Source of the DNA: Planctomycetota bacterium
GTDB lineage: Bacteria; Planctomycetota; Planctomycetia; Planctomycetales; Planctomycetaceae
Reading direction: 5' to 3'
Assembly (NCBI GenBank): GCA_027618475.1
Contig: JAQCEJ010000024.1
Span: forward strand, 1-61,352
Length of the DNA stretch: 61,352 nucleotides
Positions 8,190 to 17,924 of the stretch are shown in pieces. Below the pieces are notes generated by a model. That model was not told the origin of the DNA. It saw nothing but the letters and a program-made list of their open reading frames with translations, and searched no databases. Each line of letters starts with the position of its first letter. Positions within the stretch are counted from its first letter, which is position 1. The position numbers and the translations under genes were made by a program.

Positions 8190-8617
8190 TCAAGGTGCCG
8201 CAAGCGGAAACGTAAGTGTGAACTCGTTGTCTTTGGGTTCGACGGTGTAGGTCTCCGGCAGTGTGTGCGGCGATTCCGCTTGAGACGCCGACTGCGGAGG
8301 GAACAAGGTCACAACATATTCTCCTTCTGACGCACCGGTAAAGGACTGTCCGTCCAATCGCGAGACCAGCGAGAATCGGCCATCCGGTTTGATTTCTGAT
8401 GTCACCGAAAGCGAATTGTCGGACTTCGATTGAAACTCGACCATTCCACCGGTTAAGGGCTTTCCATCGTGAAAGACAACCTGACCGGCAACGGGAAAAA
8501 CCTTCGGTGGCTCGGCATACTCCTTTCCGGGACAGCCCACGTTATTCAGGGATATCGCACCCGCGAATAACAGTGCAGTGCAACGAAAAAAGTTCGAAAA
8601 CAGCGAACAGGATGCAT
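8190..8617 (-). CDS. Lipoprotein, carboxypeptidase-regulatory-like; start region frameshifted
   Basis: From about 8540 downwards the minus strand encodes [23 protein letters not shown] and later [12 protein letters not shown], a transthyretin-like planctomycete lipoprotein domain. The open frame has no ATG, GTG or TTG before the hydrophobic segment [16 protein letters not shown], only GTG at 8540 after it. ATG at 8617 followed by [10 protein letters not shown] would supply a normal signal peptide if one T were added to the T6 run at about 8586-8591. This implies a one-base deletion (real or sequencing) in a homopolymer. It follows a decayed DUF1559 gene by 22 nt, as expected for the DUF1559/lipoprotein pair. 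It is probably non-functional as it stands. Confidence 0.6.
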
Positions 8618-8639
8618 GTTCGTTTTCGGAGACATCAAT

Positions 8640-8980
8640 TTACCATTTGCCAATGGTGGAACCGTCACTGGGATCACAGAGGTTGGCCCAGACGTTCGTA
8701 TCGATGCTGACGAGGGAGCAACCAGTGGCGGCAGCACTTTATACGTGTCGTACAAATTATGAACGGCCAACTCAAGCTGCTTCATGTTGTTCTTGCATTG
8801 CGTTCGCCGGGCGGACGATCATGCCTGTTGAACGGCAGGTAACAGCAGTGCAATCAGGACGGCAATAATGGCGATAACCACCAATAGTTCGATGTGCGTG
8901 AATCCCTGACGGCTGATATTTCGGGAAATCAGTGATGTATCACGCACATGTCGAATTGTTGATTTTCGTGTTCGCAGCAA
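8640..8980 (-). pseudogene. DUF1559 pseudogene (internal deletion and nonsense codon)
   Basis: The minus strand from TTG 8980 (preceded by AAAGGG) encodes the pseudopilin start [20 protein letters not shown] and LLPAVQQA. An in-frame TGA follows where the family has AREAARR, and then [19 protein letters not shown] and KVLPPL. After that the reading frame shifts straight to a typical DUF1559 tail, [20 protein letters not shown], with a TAA stop at 8640-8642. About 200 central residues of a normal protein are missing. The gene is therefore a deletion derivative retaining only both ends. Confidence 0.8.
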
Positions 8981-9035
8981 TATGAATCCCTTTGAAAGAC
9001 GAATAATTGGCCGCGTGGTATTACCTGCGTATGGG

Positions 9036-10514
9036 CTAAGCCAATAACTTGTTCACAACCTTCCCGGCGACGTCGGTGAGGCGGAAATCTCGTCCCTGGA
9101 AGCGGTACGTCAATTGTAAATGATCGAGTCCTAACAGATGAAGAATCGTGGCCTGCAGGTCGTGGACATGGACCTGATCTTCGACACTATAGTAACCGAT
9201 TTCGTCGGTCGTACCGATGGTTTGTCCTCCTTTGATGCCGCCCCCGGCCATCCAGATCGAATAGGCTTCGATGTGGTGATCGCGGCCTGGGACGTCGCGC
9301 GGCTCTCCTTGCGGGGTGCGTCCGAATTCGCCTCCCCAGACAACCAGCGTATCTTCCAACAGCCCTCTTTGCTTCAAATCGCGTACGAGTGCGGCAGCCG
9401 GGCCGTCGACCTCTTTGCAACGATCGTCGAGCGAGTCTTGCAGATTGGTGCCGGGGTTGCCGTGATGATCCCAATCGGTGTGATACAACTGCACGAAGCG
9501 AACACCTTTCTCGATCAATCGTCGCGCCAGCAAGCAGTTTCGCCCGAACGAGGGGGTGGAGGGGTCGGCATTGTAAGATTCGAGCACGTGTTTGGGTTCG
9601 CCCGCGAGGTCCATCAGTTCCGGAGCGCTCGACTGCATGCGATATGCCATTTCATACGTGGCGATGCGCGTTGCGATTTCGGGATCGCCGAGCGCCTTGA
9701 GGCGTTCGTTATTGAGTGCCGACACCGTGTCGATGAAATCCGATTGCCGTTCGTCGTCGATCCCTTGGGGGTTCGAGAGATTCAGAATCGGATCAGCGGC
9801 ATTCAGAAATGGAACACCCTGATACGTCGATGGCAGAAACCCGCTTCCCCACAACGGCGTGCCGCCGCGCGGACCGCGCGGACCGGAGTGCAATACCACG
9901 AAGCCGGGAAGTGAATTCGACTCGCTGCCGATGCCATACGTCACCCAGGCTCCCATGCTCGGTCTGCCGAATCGCGGAGAGCCGGTGTTCGTAAACATCT
10001 TCGCGGGGCCGTGGTTAAAGACATCCGTCTTCATGCTGCGAACGACGGCGATATCGTCGGCGAGGCTGGCGATGTTCGGCAACAGGGTCGAGATTTCTGT
10101 TCCCGCTTCGCCCCATTTCTGAAATGTCCTTTTTGTGCCGAGCAGCTTGGCGTCCGCCTTGAGGAACGCAAATCGTTTGTTCTTGACGTACGATTCGGGA
10201 ATCACTTGCCCGTCGAGTTCCTGCAACTTAGGTTTATTATCGAACAGTTCGAGCTGGCTCGGTCCCCCCGCCATGAACAGATAAATCACCCGCTTTGCTT
10301 TGGCGGGGAAATGTCCCTTAAGCGGCGCGAGGGGATTTGTCGAACGAGGATCGTCGCCGCCGACAGGGGTCGCTGCGTTGAGCAGCGCACCGTTCGATAA
10401 CAAACCGGCCAGACCGAGGCTGCCGAGTCCGACGGCACAGTCGTTGAAAAAATGGCGTCGAGTTCGTTCGCGACGGGCAAATTGATCGGCGATCAGGTGG
10501 AGCGGCAATTTCAT
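9036..10514 (-). CDS. DUF1501 domain protein (exported, sulfatase-fold)
   Basis: The 492-residue protein of the DUF1501 family is abundant in planctomycetes and distantly related to the alkaline phosphatase/sulfatase fold. The N-terminus has [20 protein letters not shown] and a hydrophobic stretch, consistent with a Tat-type export signal. Family features include [47 protein letters not shown], and WGGEFGRTP followed by GRDHH. It lies 81 nt downstream of the cytochrome-type DUF1549/DUF1553 gene on the same strand, the standard planctomycete pair. The two proteins presumably act together in the periplasm, possibly on polysaccharides or in an electron-transfer-linked process. The biochemical role is unproven. 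Confidence 0.92.
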   Translation of the reverse strand: MKLPLHLIADQFARRERTRRHFFNDCAVGLGSLGLAGLLSNGALLNAATPVGGDDPRSTNPLAPLKGHFPAKAKRVIYLFMAGGPSQLELFDNKPKLQELDGQVIPESYVKNKRFAFLKADAKLLGTKRTFQKWGEAGTEISTLLPNIASLADDIAVVRSMKTDVFNHGPAKMFTNTGSPRFGRPSMGAWVTYGIGSESNSLPGFVVLHSGPRGPRGGTPLWGSGFLPSTYQGVPFLNAADPILNLSNPQGIDDERQSDFIDTVSALNNERLKALGDPEIATRIATYEMAYRMQSSAPELMDLAGEPKHVLESYNADPSTPSFGRNCLLARRLIEKGVRFVQLYHTDWDHHGNPGTNLQDSLDDRCKEVDGPAAALVRDLKQRGLLEDTLVVWGGEFGRTPQGEPRDVPGRDHHIEAYSIWMAGGGIKGGQTIGTTDEIGYYSVEDQVHVHDLQATILHLLGLDHLQLTYRFQGRDFRLTDVAGKVVNKLLA

Positions 10515-10595
10515 GTTTTTGATTTCCTTGATTGTTCATCCTCTCGGAGGTTGAACACAATCCTCTTTCCCCCGCGTTTGACGAGGGACTAAATC

Positions 10596-13500
10596 TCACT
10601 CTCTCGTCATTAACTCATCGAGGTTGAGCAGCACGCGGCTGACCGCAGTCCAGGCAGCGGCTTTAACGAGGTTGACTTCTTGTGGAACGTTTGTCGGAGC
10701 GACCGTCTTTGCCTCATCTGGAGTTGCGGCAAACGATTCTTCTTGACGTTGTAGAAAACCTAAAAGCAAAGTCTGTTCGTCGGCAGTCGGTTCACGAGAC
10801 AGCACGGCACGATAGGCATATTGCAGTCGACCTTCGTCATAGGTCGGACCTTCTTTGAGCACACGAGCCGCCAAACCCTGTGCAAATTCGAAAAACGTAC
10901 GATCGTTAGCCATCGTCAGCGCCTGCAGCGGAGTATTCGATCGACTGCGGCGCGTACACGCCGTATTACCGTCGGGGGCGTCGAACGTCGGCAGCATGGG
11001 GTACGGGCTCGATCGCCAGAAGAATGTGTAGAGTCCGCGTCGATAGCGATCGGCCCCTGTGCTTTCGGGCCACGCTTTCTTGACCTGCGTAACGATGTAA
11101 ATTCCTTCGGGCTGGGGGGGAAAGACTCCCTTGCCGCCAAGTTCGGTGGCGAGCAATCCGCTGGCTTCAAGACTCACGTCACGGAGAATCTCGGCTTCCA
11201 TACGAATGCGATTCTGTCGGGCCAGCAGCTTGTTCGCAGGGTCGATCTCCTCCAATTCGGGGCGTACGCGTGACGATTGGCGATACGTTGCAGAGGTGAC
11301 AATCAAGCGATGCATCTGCTTAATGCCCCAACCGGTCGACTGAAATTCGTCCGCCAGCCAGTCGAGTAACTTTGCATGAGTAGGTGTCGAACCCTGTGTG
11401 CCGAAATCGTTGTCGGTGTCGACCAGGCCGATACCGAAGAATTGTTGCCAGTACCGGTTGACGGTGACACGCGCCGTGAGCGGGTTACGTCCGTCGACGA
11501 GCCATTTGGCGAAATCGAGACGATTCGGAATTTCGCGTTCGGTTTCAATCTGCGGAAACAATGTAGGAACTCCCCCGGTGACGGCGGCCCCTTTGCGGAG
11601 AAAATCACCACGAATCTGAATGTACGACTCGCGACGCTGCTGAATTTCTTCCATGACCAGCGTGGTTGGAATCGCATTGTTCAGCGCTTCGATTTGACGC
11701 ATCAGCTCGGCAACGCGACTCGCCAGTGGTTCGCGTTCTTTATCGGTCGCTTTGTAAATCTCGGCGAGCTGGTTTTTCTGCTCGTCGGTTCGCTCGTCGG
11801 CGGCGATCTTCAGAATCTCACGGGCGGCGGTCGGGAGCGACAATCCTTCGGCGGGGGCATTGCTGACCGACAAGCGGAAACGCCCGATAAGATACTTCGG
11901 CGACGAACTGTCGTGTCGCATACGAATAACCAGCCGATGTCCGTTTTCTCCGACAATCGGCGTCTCTGGGAAAAAGACCGCTTCGCGATTGACGTTGAGG
12001 CTCCCCGATTTGACATTGATGGCCCAGCCACTGTCGGATTTCCCGTCGAGTGCCGCAGTCACCGGAAAACCTTCCTGAGCATGATCGGCAACGGCGTGAC
12101 TGAGTTTAATCGGCTGCACCTGATCAGGAGTCGCGACGGGAGCGGCATCCACCTCGAATTCGGTCATAACAAAGTTGCCGTTATCGGCCCGTCCCGGTCC
12201 GTTCATCGGCAGGTCGGGATGTGTGAGCGCTTCGAGGCGAACGGCGGTGATTTCCTTCACCGGCGTGTCGGCTGTAACGATGTACGTATCGTTGTTGGGG
12301 GCGCTGAAATCGACGTGCAGCTGAAATTCTGCCTGCTTGGTAATCAACGCTCCCTTTTCGCCTTTGGCCTCGATGACATCGAGCGGTTGCCAGGCGGGAT
12401 CCTGTTGAACGGCAGCCGCCATCTCTGCTTCCCACGCAGGGAGGCCTTTAATGAATTCGGCATCATGAACGGCAAGCGGAGCCTCAGCGGCGGCAAGGTC
12501 GGTCTTCAACGATTCGAGTTGCGCCGCCTGCTTCGGCGTCGGGACGGCAACGGTCGGCTCGACCGTGTTCACATCCTTCCCATGATTGAAAATATCGTAC
12601 AGCTGATAGTATTCCCGCTGTGAAATGGGATCGAATTTGTGGGAGTGGCATTGTGCGCAGCCCAGCGTCAACCCGAGAAAGACCGTACCCGTCGTATTCA
12701 CGCGATCGACAACGGCATCGACTCGAAACTGTTCGGGGTCGGTTCCCCCTTCCTGATTGACGAGTGTATTGCGATGAAACCCGGTCGCAATCAATTGATC
12801 GATCGACGGATCAGGTAACATGTCGCCGGCGATCTGTTCGATCGTGAACCGATCAAAAGGCAAATCGCGGTTGAACGCACCGATCACCCAGTCACGATAC
12901 TTCCAGATCGATCGCTCGGCATCGATCGTAAAGCCATTCGAATCGGCATATCGCGCGGCGTCGAGCCAGAACCGGGCCTGTCGTTCACCATACTGGGGCG
13001 AGGCGAGCAGGCGATCGACCAACCGTTCATACGCATCGGGCGAATGATCGTTCAAAAAGTCGTCGAGTTCTTGCGGCGATGGCGGTAGACCGGTTAAGTC
13101 CAGTGAAACACGCCGAATCAATGTCGAGAGGTCGGCATCGGGCGCGGGTGCGATCTTCGCCTCGTCGAGTCGCGCCATCACAAAGGCATCGATCGGATTG
13201 CGCAACCAGTTCGGCTGTGTGACAGACGGTGCCGCCGGACGCGCGATCGGTTGAAACGCCCAGTGATCGCTTTTGTACTCCGATGCGGCAATCTCACCTT
13301 CAGGGCCTTCGGCTCCTTGTTTGATCCAAGTGGTTATGAGAGCGATTTCATCGGCGGTGAGAGGTTCCTGCTCGTGCGGCATCCGCGGCAGATCGTCGGT
13401 GCCGACCAGCGACTTCAACAGCCAACTCGCTTCGGGGTCGCCCGGTACGACAGCCGGTCCGCGAAGGCCGCCGACTTTCATCGACCCGAGTGAAGCTACC

Positions 13501-13700
13501 TTGAAATCGGACTGAGGATCGTCGTTATCGTGGCAACTGAGGCAATGCGTGTCGAGCAACGGTTTGATCTGTACGACAAAATCGATTTTCGACTCATCAG
13601 CGGCGAAGACATTGACCGAACAGAAAATAGCCGCGACGGCACACAAAAGTCTTCCGATAAACAAGCCCCGTCGCCTCACACTATGAAACGTCATCGTCAT
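10596..13700 (-). CDS. Planctomycete cytochrome c PSCyt1 with DUF1549 and DUF1553 domains
   Basis: The 1034-residue exported protein has a signal peptide (about residues 1-33) followed by a c-type cytochrome domain with a single CxxCH heme site (CLSCH, residues 53-57). The DUF1549 region begins near LRNPIDAFVMARLDE and includes QARFWLDAARYADSNGF and LGCAQCHSHKFDPISQ, a second CxxCH that may bind another heme. A concanavalin-like/coiled central region follows, then DUF1553 (RVTVNRYWQQFFG to RRSRSNTPLQALTMAND). The family pairs with DUF1501, as here. It probably works in the periplasm; the substrate is unknown. ATG 13700 has an alternative at 13694. Confidence 0.93.
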   Translation of the reverse strand: MTMTFHSVRRRGLFIGRLLCAVAAIFCSVNVFAADESKIDFVVQIKPLLDTHCLSCHDNDDPQSDFKVASLGSMKVGGLRGPAVVPGDPEASWLLKSLVGTDDLPRMPHEQEPLTADEIALITTWIKQGAEGPEGEIAASEYKSDHWAFQPIARPAAPSVTQPNWLRNPIDAFVMARLDEAKIAPAPDADLSTLIRRVSLDLTGLPPSPQELDDFLNDHSPDAYERLVDRLLASPQYGERQARFWLDAARYADSNGFTIDAERSIWKYRDWVIGAFNRDLPFDRFTIEQIAGDMLPDPSIDQLIATGFHRNTLVNQEGGTDPEQFRVDAVVDRVNTTGTVFLGLTLGCAQCHSHKFDPISQREYYQLYDIFNHGKDVNTVEPTVAVPTPKQAAQLESLKTDLAAAEAPLAVHDAEFIKGLPAWEAEMAAAVQQDPAWQPLDVIEAKGEKGALITKQAEFQLHVDFSAPNNDTYIVTADTPVKEITAVRLEALTHPDLPMNGPGRADNGNFVMTEFEVDAAPVATPDQVQPIKLSHAVADHAQEGFPVTAALDGKSDSGWAINVKSGSLNVNREAVFFPETPIVGENGHRLVIRMRHDSSSPKYLIGRFRLSVSNAPAEGLSLPTAAREILKIAADERTDEQKNQLAEIYKATDKEREPLASRVAELMRQIEALNNAIPTTLVMEEIQQRRESYIQIRGDFLRKGAAVTGGVPTLFPQIETEREIPNRLDFAKWLVDGRNPLTARVTVNRYWQQFFGIGLVDTDNDFGTQGSTPTHAKLLDWLADEFQSTGWGIKQMHRLIVTSATYRQSSRVRPELEEIDPANKLLARQNRIRMEAEILRDVSLEASGLLATELGGKGVFPPQPEGIYIVTQVKKAWPESTGADRYRRGLYTFFWRSSPYPMLPTFDAPDGNTACTRRSRSNTPLQALTMANDRTFFEFAQGLAARVLKEGPTYDEGRLQYAYRAVLSREPTADEQTLLLGFLQRQEESFAATPDEAKTVAPTNVPQEVNLVKAAAWTAVSRVLLNLDELMTRE

Positions 13701-13982
13701 ACCTGCCTGTTGTTCTGACTGGTTCCCTGTGAAACTTGAAATGGGAACTTATGCACGAATTCCTATTTGTATAGGATATCATCGAACGGGAAATCAGGGC
13801 AAGGACGAACCGAAGTCTGAGTCGCTTTTTCGTTAGAATAAGGGCTTGTTTTCGCATTTTTGAACGCGATTTCCTGATACCGATCGACTGATTTAGCGTG
13901 TCGTTTCACACGACAGTCCGTTACAATCGATCCATCGCACGGCAAATCAATACGGACAAAACATTAAGGACGAGATTTCCCC

Positions 13983-14552
13983 ATGTACGATCGCGCGCGG
14001 CTTATCGAATTGTTTCGCGAAAGAGCTCTCAAATTCGGCGATTTCACGCTCGCCTCGGGACAGAAAAGCACGTATTACCTCGACGGTAAGCAAATCACCC
14101 TGCATTCTCTCGGATTACGGCTGGTCAGCGAGGGATTGCTCGGTTTACTCGATCGCTACGAATTTTCAGCCGTCGGGGGAATGTCGATAGGAGCCGATCC
14201 GATTATCGGCGGCATGTTGACGGTCGCAGCCGAAAAAAATCGCAAGCTCGACGGGTTTCTCGTCCGAAAAGAATCCAAGGGGCACGGCACTCAAAAATAC
14301 ATCGAAGGCCCCGTTAAACCAGGAGATAAAGTCGTCGTTATCGACGACGTGGTGACCACGGGGGGAAGTTCGCTGCTCGCCGTTGATCGCGCACAAGACT
14401 TTGGCTGTGAAGTCGTTTGCGTCGTGGGAATTGTCGATCGATTGCAGGGAGGAGCCGAGAATTTTGCCGCCCGTAATCTTCCCTTCCATCCGCTGTTAAC
14501 GGTTCGAGATTTGGGTGTGGAACCGATTCCGACCGAGTCCGGCGGTTCATAA
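13983..14552 (+). CDS. pyrE: Orotate phosphoribosyltransferase
   Basis: The 189-residue cytosolic enzyme makes orotidine 5'-phosphate from orotate and PRPP in pyrimidine synthesis. The PRPP-binding signature KVVVIDDVVTTGGSS is near residue 118. The N-terminal FTLASGQKSTYYLDGKQ loop and the GFLVRKESKGHG segment (catalytic Lys and flexible loop) are all conserved. Length is normal for the bacterial enzyme. It is divergent from the PSCyt1 gene across 282 nt, with no other pyrimidine gene nearby. The ATG at 13983 is the only plausible start. Confidence 0.95.
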   Translation: MYDRARLIELFRERALKFGDFTLASGQKSTYYLDGKQITLHSLGLRLVSEGLLGLLDRYEFSAVGGMSIGADPIIGGMLTVAAEKNRKLDGFLVRKESKGHGTQKYIEGPVKPGDKVVVIDDVVTTGGSSLLAVDRAQDFGCEVVCVVGIVDRLQGGAENFAARNLPFHPLLTVRDLGVEPIPTESGGS

Positions 14553-14691
14553 TCGGATATAATGGTGGTCAGCCGCGTCAGACATATCGCAACACGTTCG
14601 TATCGTTCCATAATTTCTGGAATATCCTTGACCGGGCGTCAAAATGGTTTACCCTCAGGAGTAGCGGGCAACATCGTCGATTGAGAATCAA

Positions 14692-16302
14692 ATGCCCCCG
14701 ACCGATCCTCAAATACCACTGGTCGAAATCGAACCGCGAAAACCGGTTCCCGTTCGGGTTCCATCCCTGCCTGTGGACATCAAGCCCGGTGTTGCCGTTC
14801 CCGATGAGTCGAATGCTGTTGCGCCTCGTTCCGATCAATCGGAAACTGGCGACGACGAATCGAGTGAATTGACTCCCGTTATCACGGAACAGCAAATCAC
14901 CGTAGGGGGCTACGGCGTGAGCGTGCTCTTGCATCTGGCGATTCTGGTGCTGATGGCGACGATCGTGCTTAAGACCGAAGAGCCGCCGATTTCACTCGAT
15001 TCCATCACCCTCTGGGAGGGAGAGAAAGAACCCCCCGATGCGGTCGTGGTTGACGAGCCTGAAATTCTCGATGTGAATCTCAATCCCGCCGATGAGGAAC
15101 AACAGCAGGATGAACCGCTCCCCGATTTAAAAAATGAGAAGCTCGTCACCGCCGATACGACGGTTGACGAATTGTTGGACCTCGATTCTGCCGAGCCGGA
15201 AATTGATGAAATCGCCATGACGCCGGGAATTTCTCTACCCGAAGGGTCGATGTTCGCCGGTCGTGGCCGGGCAATGCGTTCTGCACTGGTCGCAGCGCAG
15301 GGGGGCAATTCAGCCTCCGAGGCGGCTGTTGCTTTGGCCTTGCGCTGGTTCGTCGAACATCAGCAACCAGACGGCAGTTGGAGTTTCGACCACGTCGGTA
15401 AAAATTGCGATAAGACCTGCGACGAGCCTGGCGGACTCGCCAGTTGCAAGATGGGGGCGACATCGATGGCACTGCTGGCATTTCTCGGAGCCGGGCATAC
15501 CCATCAGAATGGCGAGTATTCGCGGCACGTTCGTGGCGGAATCGACTATCTGCTGGCGAACATGAAGGAAGAAAAAAGTACGATCGACCTTCGTCAAGAC
15601 AATCGGCAGGGAAACATGTATGTCCACGGGCTGGCAACGATGGCGCTCTCCGAAGCGTACGCGATGACGAACGATCGCAAATTGCTTCAGCCGACGCAAT
15701 TTGCGGTCAATTTTATCGTCAAAGCTCAGCACAAAGGGGGGGGCTGGCGTTACGAACCGAACGCACCAGGCGACACCTCGGTTGTCGGTTGGCAGGTTCT
15801 CGCGCTCGAAAGCGCCCGTACCGCCGGGCTCAGAGTTCCACGCACCACCTTCGGAAAGACAACGAATTTTCTCGACAGCGTGCAAAGCAACAACGGAGCC
15901 GCCTACGGATATATGTCCCCCGGAAACGGGCCGACGACCACCGCCGTCGGACTGTTATGCCGAATGTATTTTGGTTGGGAGCGCGAACGGCCTGAAATTC
16001 GCGAAGGGGTCGCTTACCTCTCGAAAATGGGACCGGCTTCCGAAAACATCTATTACGACTACTACGCCACTCAGGTCTTGCATCATTACGGTGGAGACGA
16101 GTGGAAACGCTGGAATACAACGATGCGCGACCACCTCGTCGATACACAAATCCGCCGCGGACACGGTCGCGGAAGCTGGGATCCCCGAGATCCTCACAGC
16201 AGTTCGGGAGGACGTCTCTATATGACGGCATTGGCGACGATGACGTTGGAAGTCTATTACCGACATCTCCCCCTCTATCAATGGCGCGACCTCGAGAAGT
16301 AA
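14692..16302 (+). CDS. Membrane-anchored prenyltransferase/squalene-oxidase-repeat protein
   Basis: The 536-residue protein has an N-terminal Pro/Glu-rich cytoplasmic region and one membrane segment (about residues 74-93). An acidic linker (about 100-190) leads to a C-terminal alpha/alpha toroid resembling squalene-hopene cyclase and prenyltransferase repeats: ALRWFVEHQQPDGSWSF, GGIDYLLANM, QHKGGGWRYEPNAPGDTSVV and RGHGRGSWDPRD. The cyclase DXDD acid motif is not evident, so it may bind rather than cyclise isoprenoids. Such proteins are common in planctomycetes and of unknown role. The start at 14692 lies 139 nt after pyrE. Confidence 0.8.
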   Translation: MPPTDPQIPLVEIEPRKPVPVRVPSLPVDIKPGVAVPDESNAVAPRSDQSETGDDESSELTPVITEQQITVGGYGVSVLLHLAILVLMATIVLKTEEPPISLDSITLWEGEKEPPDAVVVDEPEILDVNLNPADEEQQQDEPLPDLKNEKLVTADTTVDELLDLDSAEPEIDEIAMTPGISLPEGSMFAGRGRAMRSALVAAQGGNSASEAAVALALRWFVEHQQPDGSWSFDHVGKNCDKTCDEPGGLASCKMGATSMALLAFLGAGHTHQNGEYSRHVRGGIDYLLANMKEEKSTIDLRQDNRQGNMYVHGLATMALSEAYAMTNDRKLLQPTQFAVNFIVKAQHKGGGWRYEPNAPGDTSVVGWQVLALESARTAGLRVPRTTFGKTTNFLDSVQSNNGAAYGYMSPGNGPTTTAVGLLCRMYFGWERERPEIREGVAYLSKMGPASENIYYDYYATQVLHHYGGDEWKRWNTTMRDHLVDTQIRRGHGRGSWDPRDPHSSSGGRLYMTALATMTLEVYYRHLPLYQWRDLEK

Positions 16303-16456
16303 TCGCTGTTGTCTTTCGTCGATGGACGATGATTGCGAAAGACGCACTGGAATCGGCACACGTTCAGCCCGAGGATCCTTCCGCTCTCGTGACGGTTTCC
16401 GTAAGATGAATCCGTACTCTTTTCGCGAGACATAACAACAGGAGCGTTGCCCCACC

Positions 16457-17878
16457 ATGTCGTTCGACATTCAATACGATGCCACCGCCGCGTTAAAGCA
16501 CATTAAGAAAAAGCATTGGCGCAATCTGGAAAGCGAACTGCTCGACGCCCGCAATGAGGTTTTTGCTGACGTCGATTTAATGGCGTCTGACCAAAAAATT
16601 CCCAAAAGTAAACAACCGCTTGACGCCGGGTTTATTTCGTTGCCGCAGCAGCTTCTCGACGAGCATGATCGCGACAAAGCCCACAGCCTGCTCGGCCGCA
16701 TTCAAGCGGCCGCCGATCACATGCGAAACGAAGTCGACCAGGTTGTATCGCTCGGCATCGGCGGTTCGTACATGGGAGCCCGCGCGTTATTCGAAGCGCT
16801 GTGTCATCCCTACCATAACGAACTGACTCGCCAAGCACGCGAGAACTCGCCTCGGCTCTATTTTGAAGGAGACAACCTCGATAACGATTCCCTCTCGGCA
16901 TTGCAGGAATTGTTACAACAGCGTTGCCGCGATCGCACCGATAAATCACAGCGATGGGGGCTTGTGGTCATCAGTAAATCGGGGGGAACGCTCGAAACCG
17001 CTGTCGCCTTTCGGTTGTTTCGTAACGCGATCGAAAAGTATTACGGCGACGGAAGCACCGAGTGCCGGCAACTGGTTATTCCCGTAACCGGTGAATCGGG
17101 TAAACTCCGCGATCTTGCCAATGTCCGCAAGTACGAACATGTCTTTCCCATTCCCGACGGAGTCGGCGGCAGATTCTCGATCTTTACAACCGTTGGTTTG
17201 CTTCCTGCTGCAATTCTCGGGCTTGATATCGTTGAATTACTGAAAGGGGCTGCCGCCATGACGGCCCGATTTCAATCCGCCTCATTCGGCGAGAACCCGG
17301 TTCTCGATTACACGGCGACGTGCCACCTGCTCGAAACCGAATCTAACATTGACGTTCGCGTACTATCGACGTGGGGCAAATCACTCGAAGCGGTGGGACT
17401 GTGGTACGACCAGCTGCTTGCCGAAAGCCTGGGTAAGAAGGAAAAAGGAGCACTGCCGCTGACCGTCGTCAATACGCGCGATCTGCACAGCCGTGGCCAG
17501 CAGCATCAGGAAGGAGCCCGCGACAAAATCATCACCAACGTCATCGTCGAAGCGCCGCGGCGGCGGGCCGTTTCCATTCCTCAGGATGATCTCGACCAGG
17601 ATCAACTCAATCGGTTCCAGGGGAAAGCGATACCGGAACTTCTGACCGCCGCGATTAAAGGAACCAATCAAGCTTATGCCGACGATGAACGTCCCACCGC
17701 CGATATTCGACTTCCGGTCTTGAGCGAACACACGCTCGGCCAGTTGTTTCAGATGCTGATGCTCGCCACGGTTCTCGAAGGACGCCTCATCGGCATCAAT
17801 CCCTACGGTCAACCCGGCGTCGAAGCCTATAAGAACAATATGCTGGATATTCTCACCGCAGGAAATGCAGGAAAATGA
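16457..17878 (+). CDS. pgi: Glucose-6-phosphate isomerase
   Basis: The 473-residue sugar isomerase interconverts glucose-6-phosphate and fructose-6-phosphate in glycolysis/gluconeogenesis. Visible signatures are VVSLGIGGSYMGARAL (first SIS domain), VISKSGGTLETAVAFRLFR (phosphate-binding loop), GVGGRFSIFTTVGLLPA (second SIS domain, PGI signature), NTRDLHSRGQQHQEGARDK and the C-terminal GINPYGQPGVEAYKNNM with the catalytic Lys. It is somewhat shorter than the 550-residue enteric type and close to the shorter bacterial forms. AGGAGCG precedes the ATG. aroE follows after 46 nt, so co-transcription is likely. Confidence 0.95.
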   Translation: MSFDIQYDATAALKHIKKKHWRNLESELLDARNEVFADVDLMASDQKIPKSKQPLDAGFISLPQQLLDEHDRDKAHSLLGRIQAAADHMRNEVDQVVSLGIGGSYMGARALFEALCHPYHNELTRQARENSPRLYFEGDNLDNDSLSALQELLQQRCRDRTDKSQRWGLVVISKSGGTLETAVAFRLFRNAIEKYYGDGSTECRQLVIPVTGESGKLRDLANVRKYEHVFPIPDGVGGRFSIFTTVGLLPAAILGLDIVELLKGAAAMTARFQSASFGENPVLDYTATCHLLETESNIDVRVLSTWGKSLEAVGLWYDQLLAESLGKKEKGALPLTVVNTRDLHSRGQQHQEGARDKIITNVIVEAPRRRAVSIPQDDLDQDQLNRFQGKAIPELLTAAIKGTNQAYADDERPTADIRLPVLSEHTLGQLFQMLMLATVLEGRLIGINPYGQPGVEAYKNNMLDILTAGNAGK

Positions 17879-17924
17879 TATGCCTTCGCGGTAAACCGAG
17901 TTCAAATCATTTAGAGGCCACTCC

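Noticed and set aside
11376-12623. Long open frame (about 415 codons) on the plus strand opposite the PSCyt1 gene
   Set aside because: Antisense shadow of a well-supported gene with typical codon bias; the translation has no recognisable domain.
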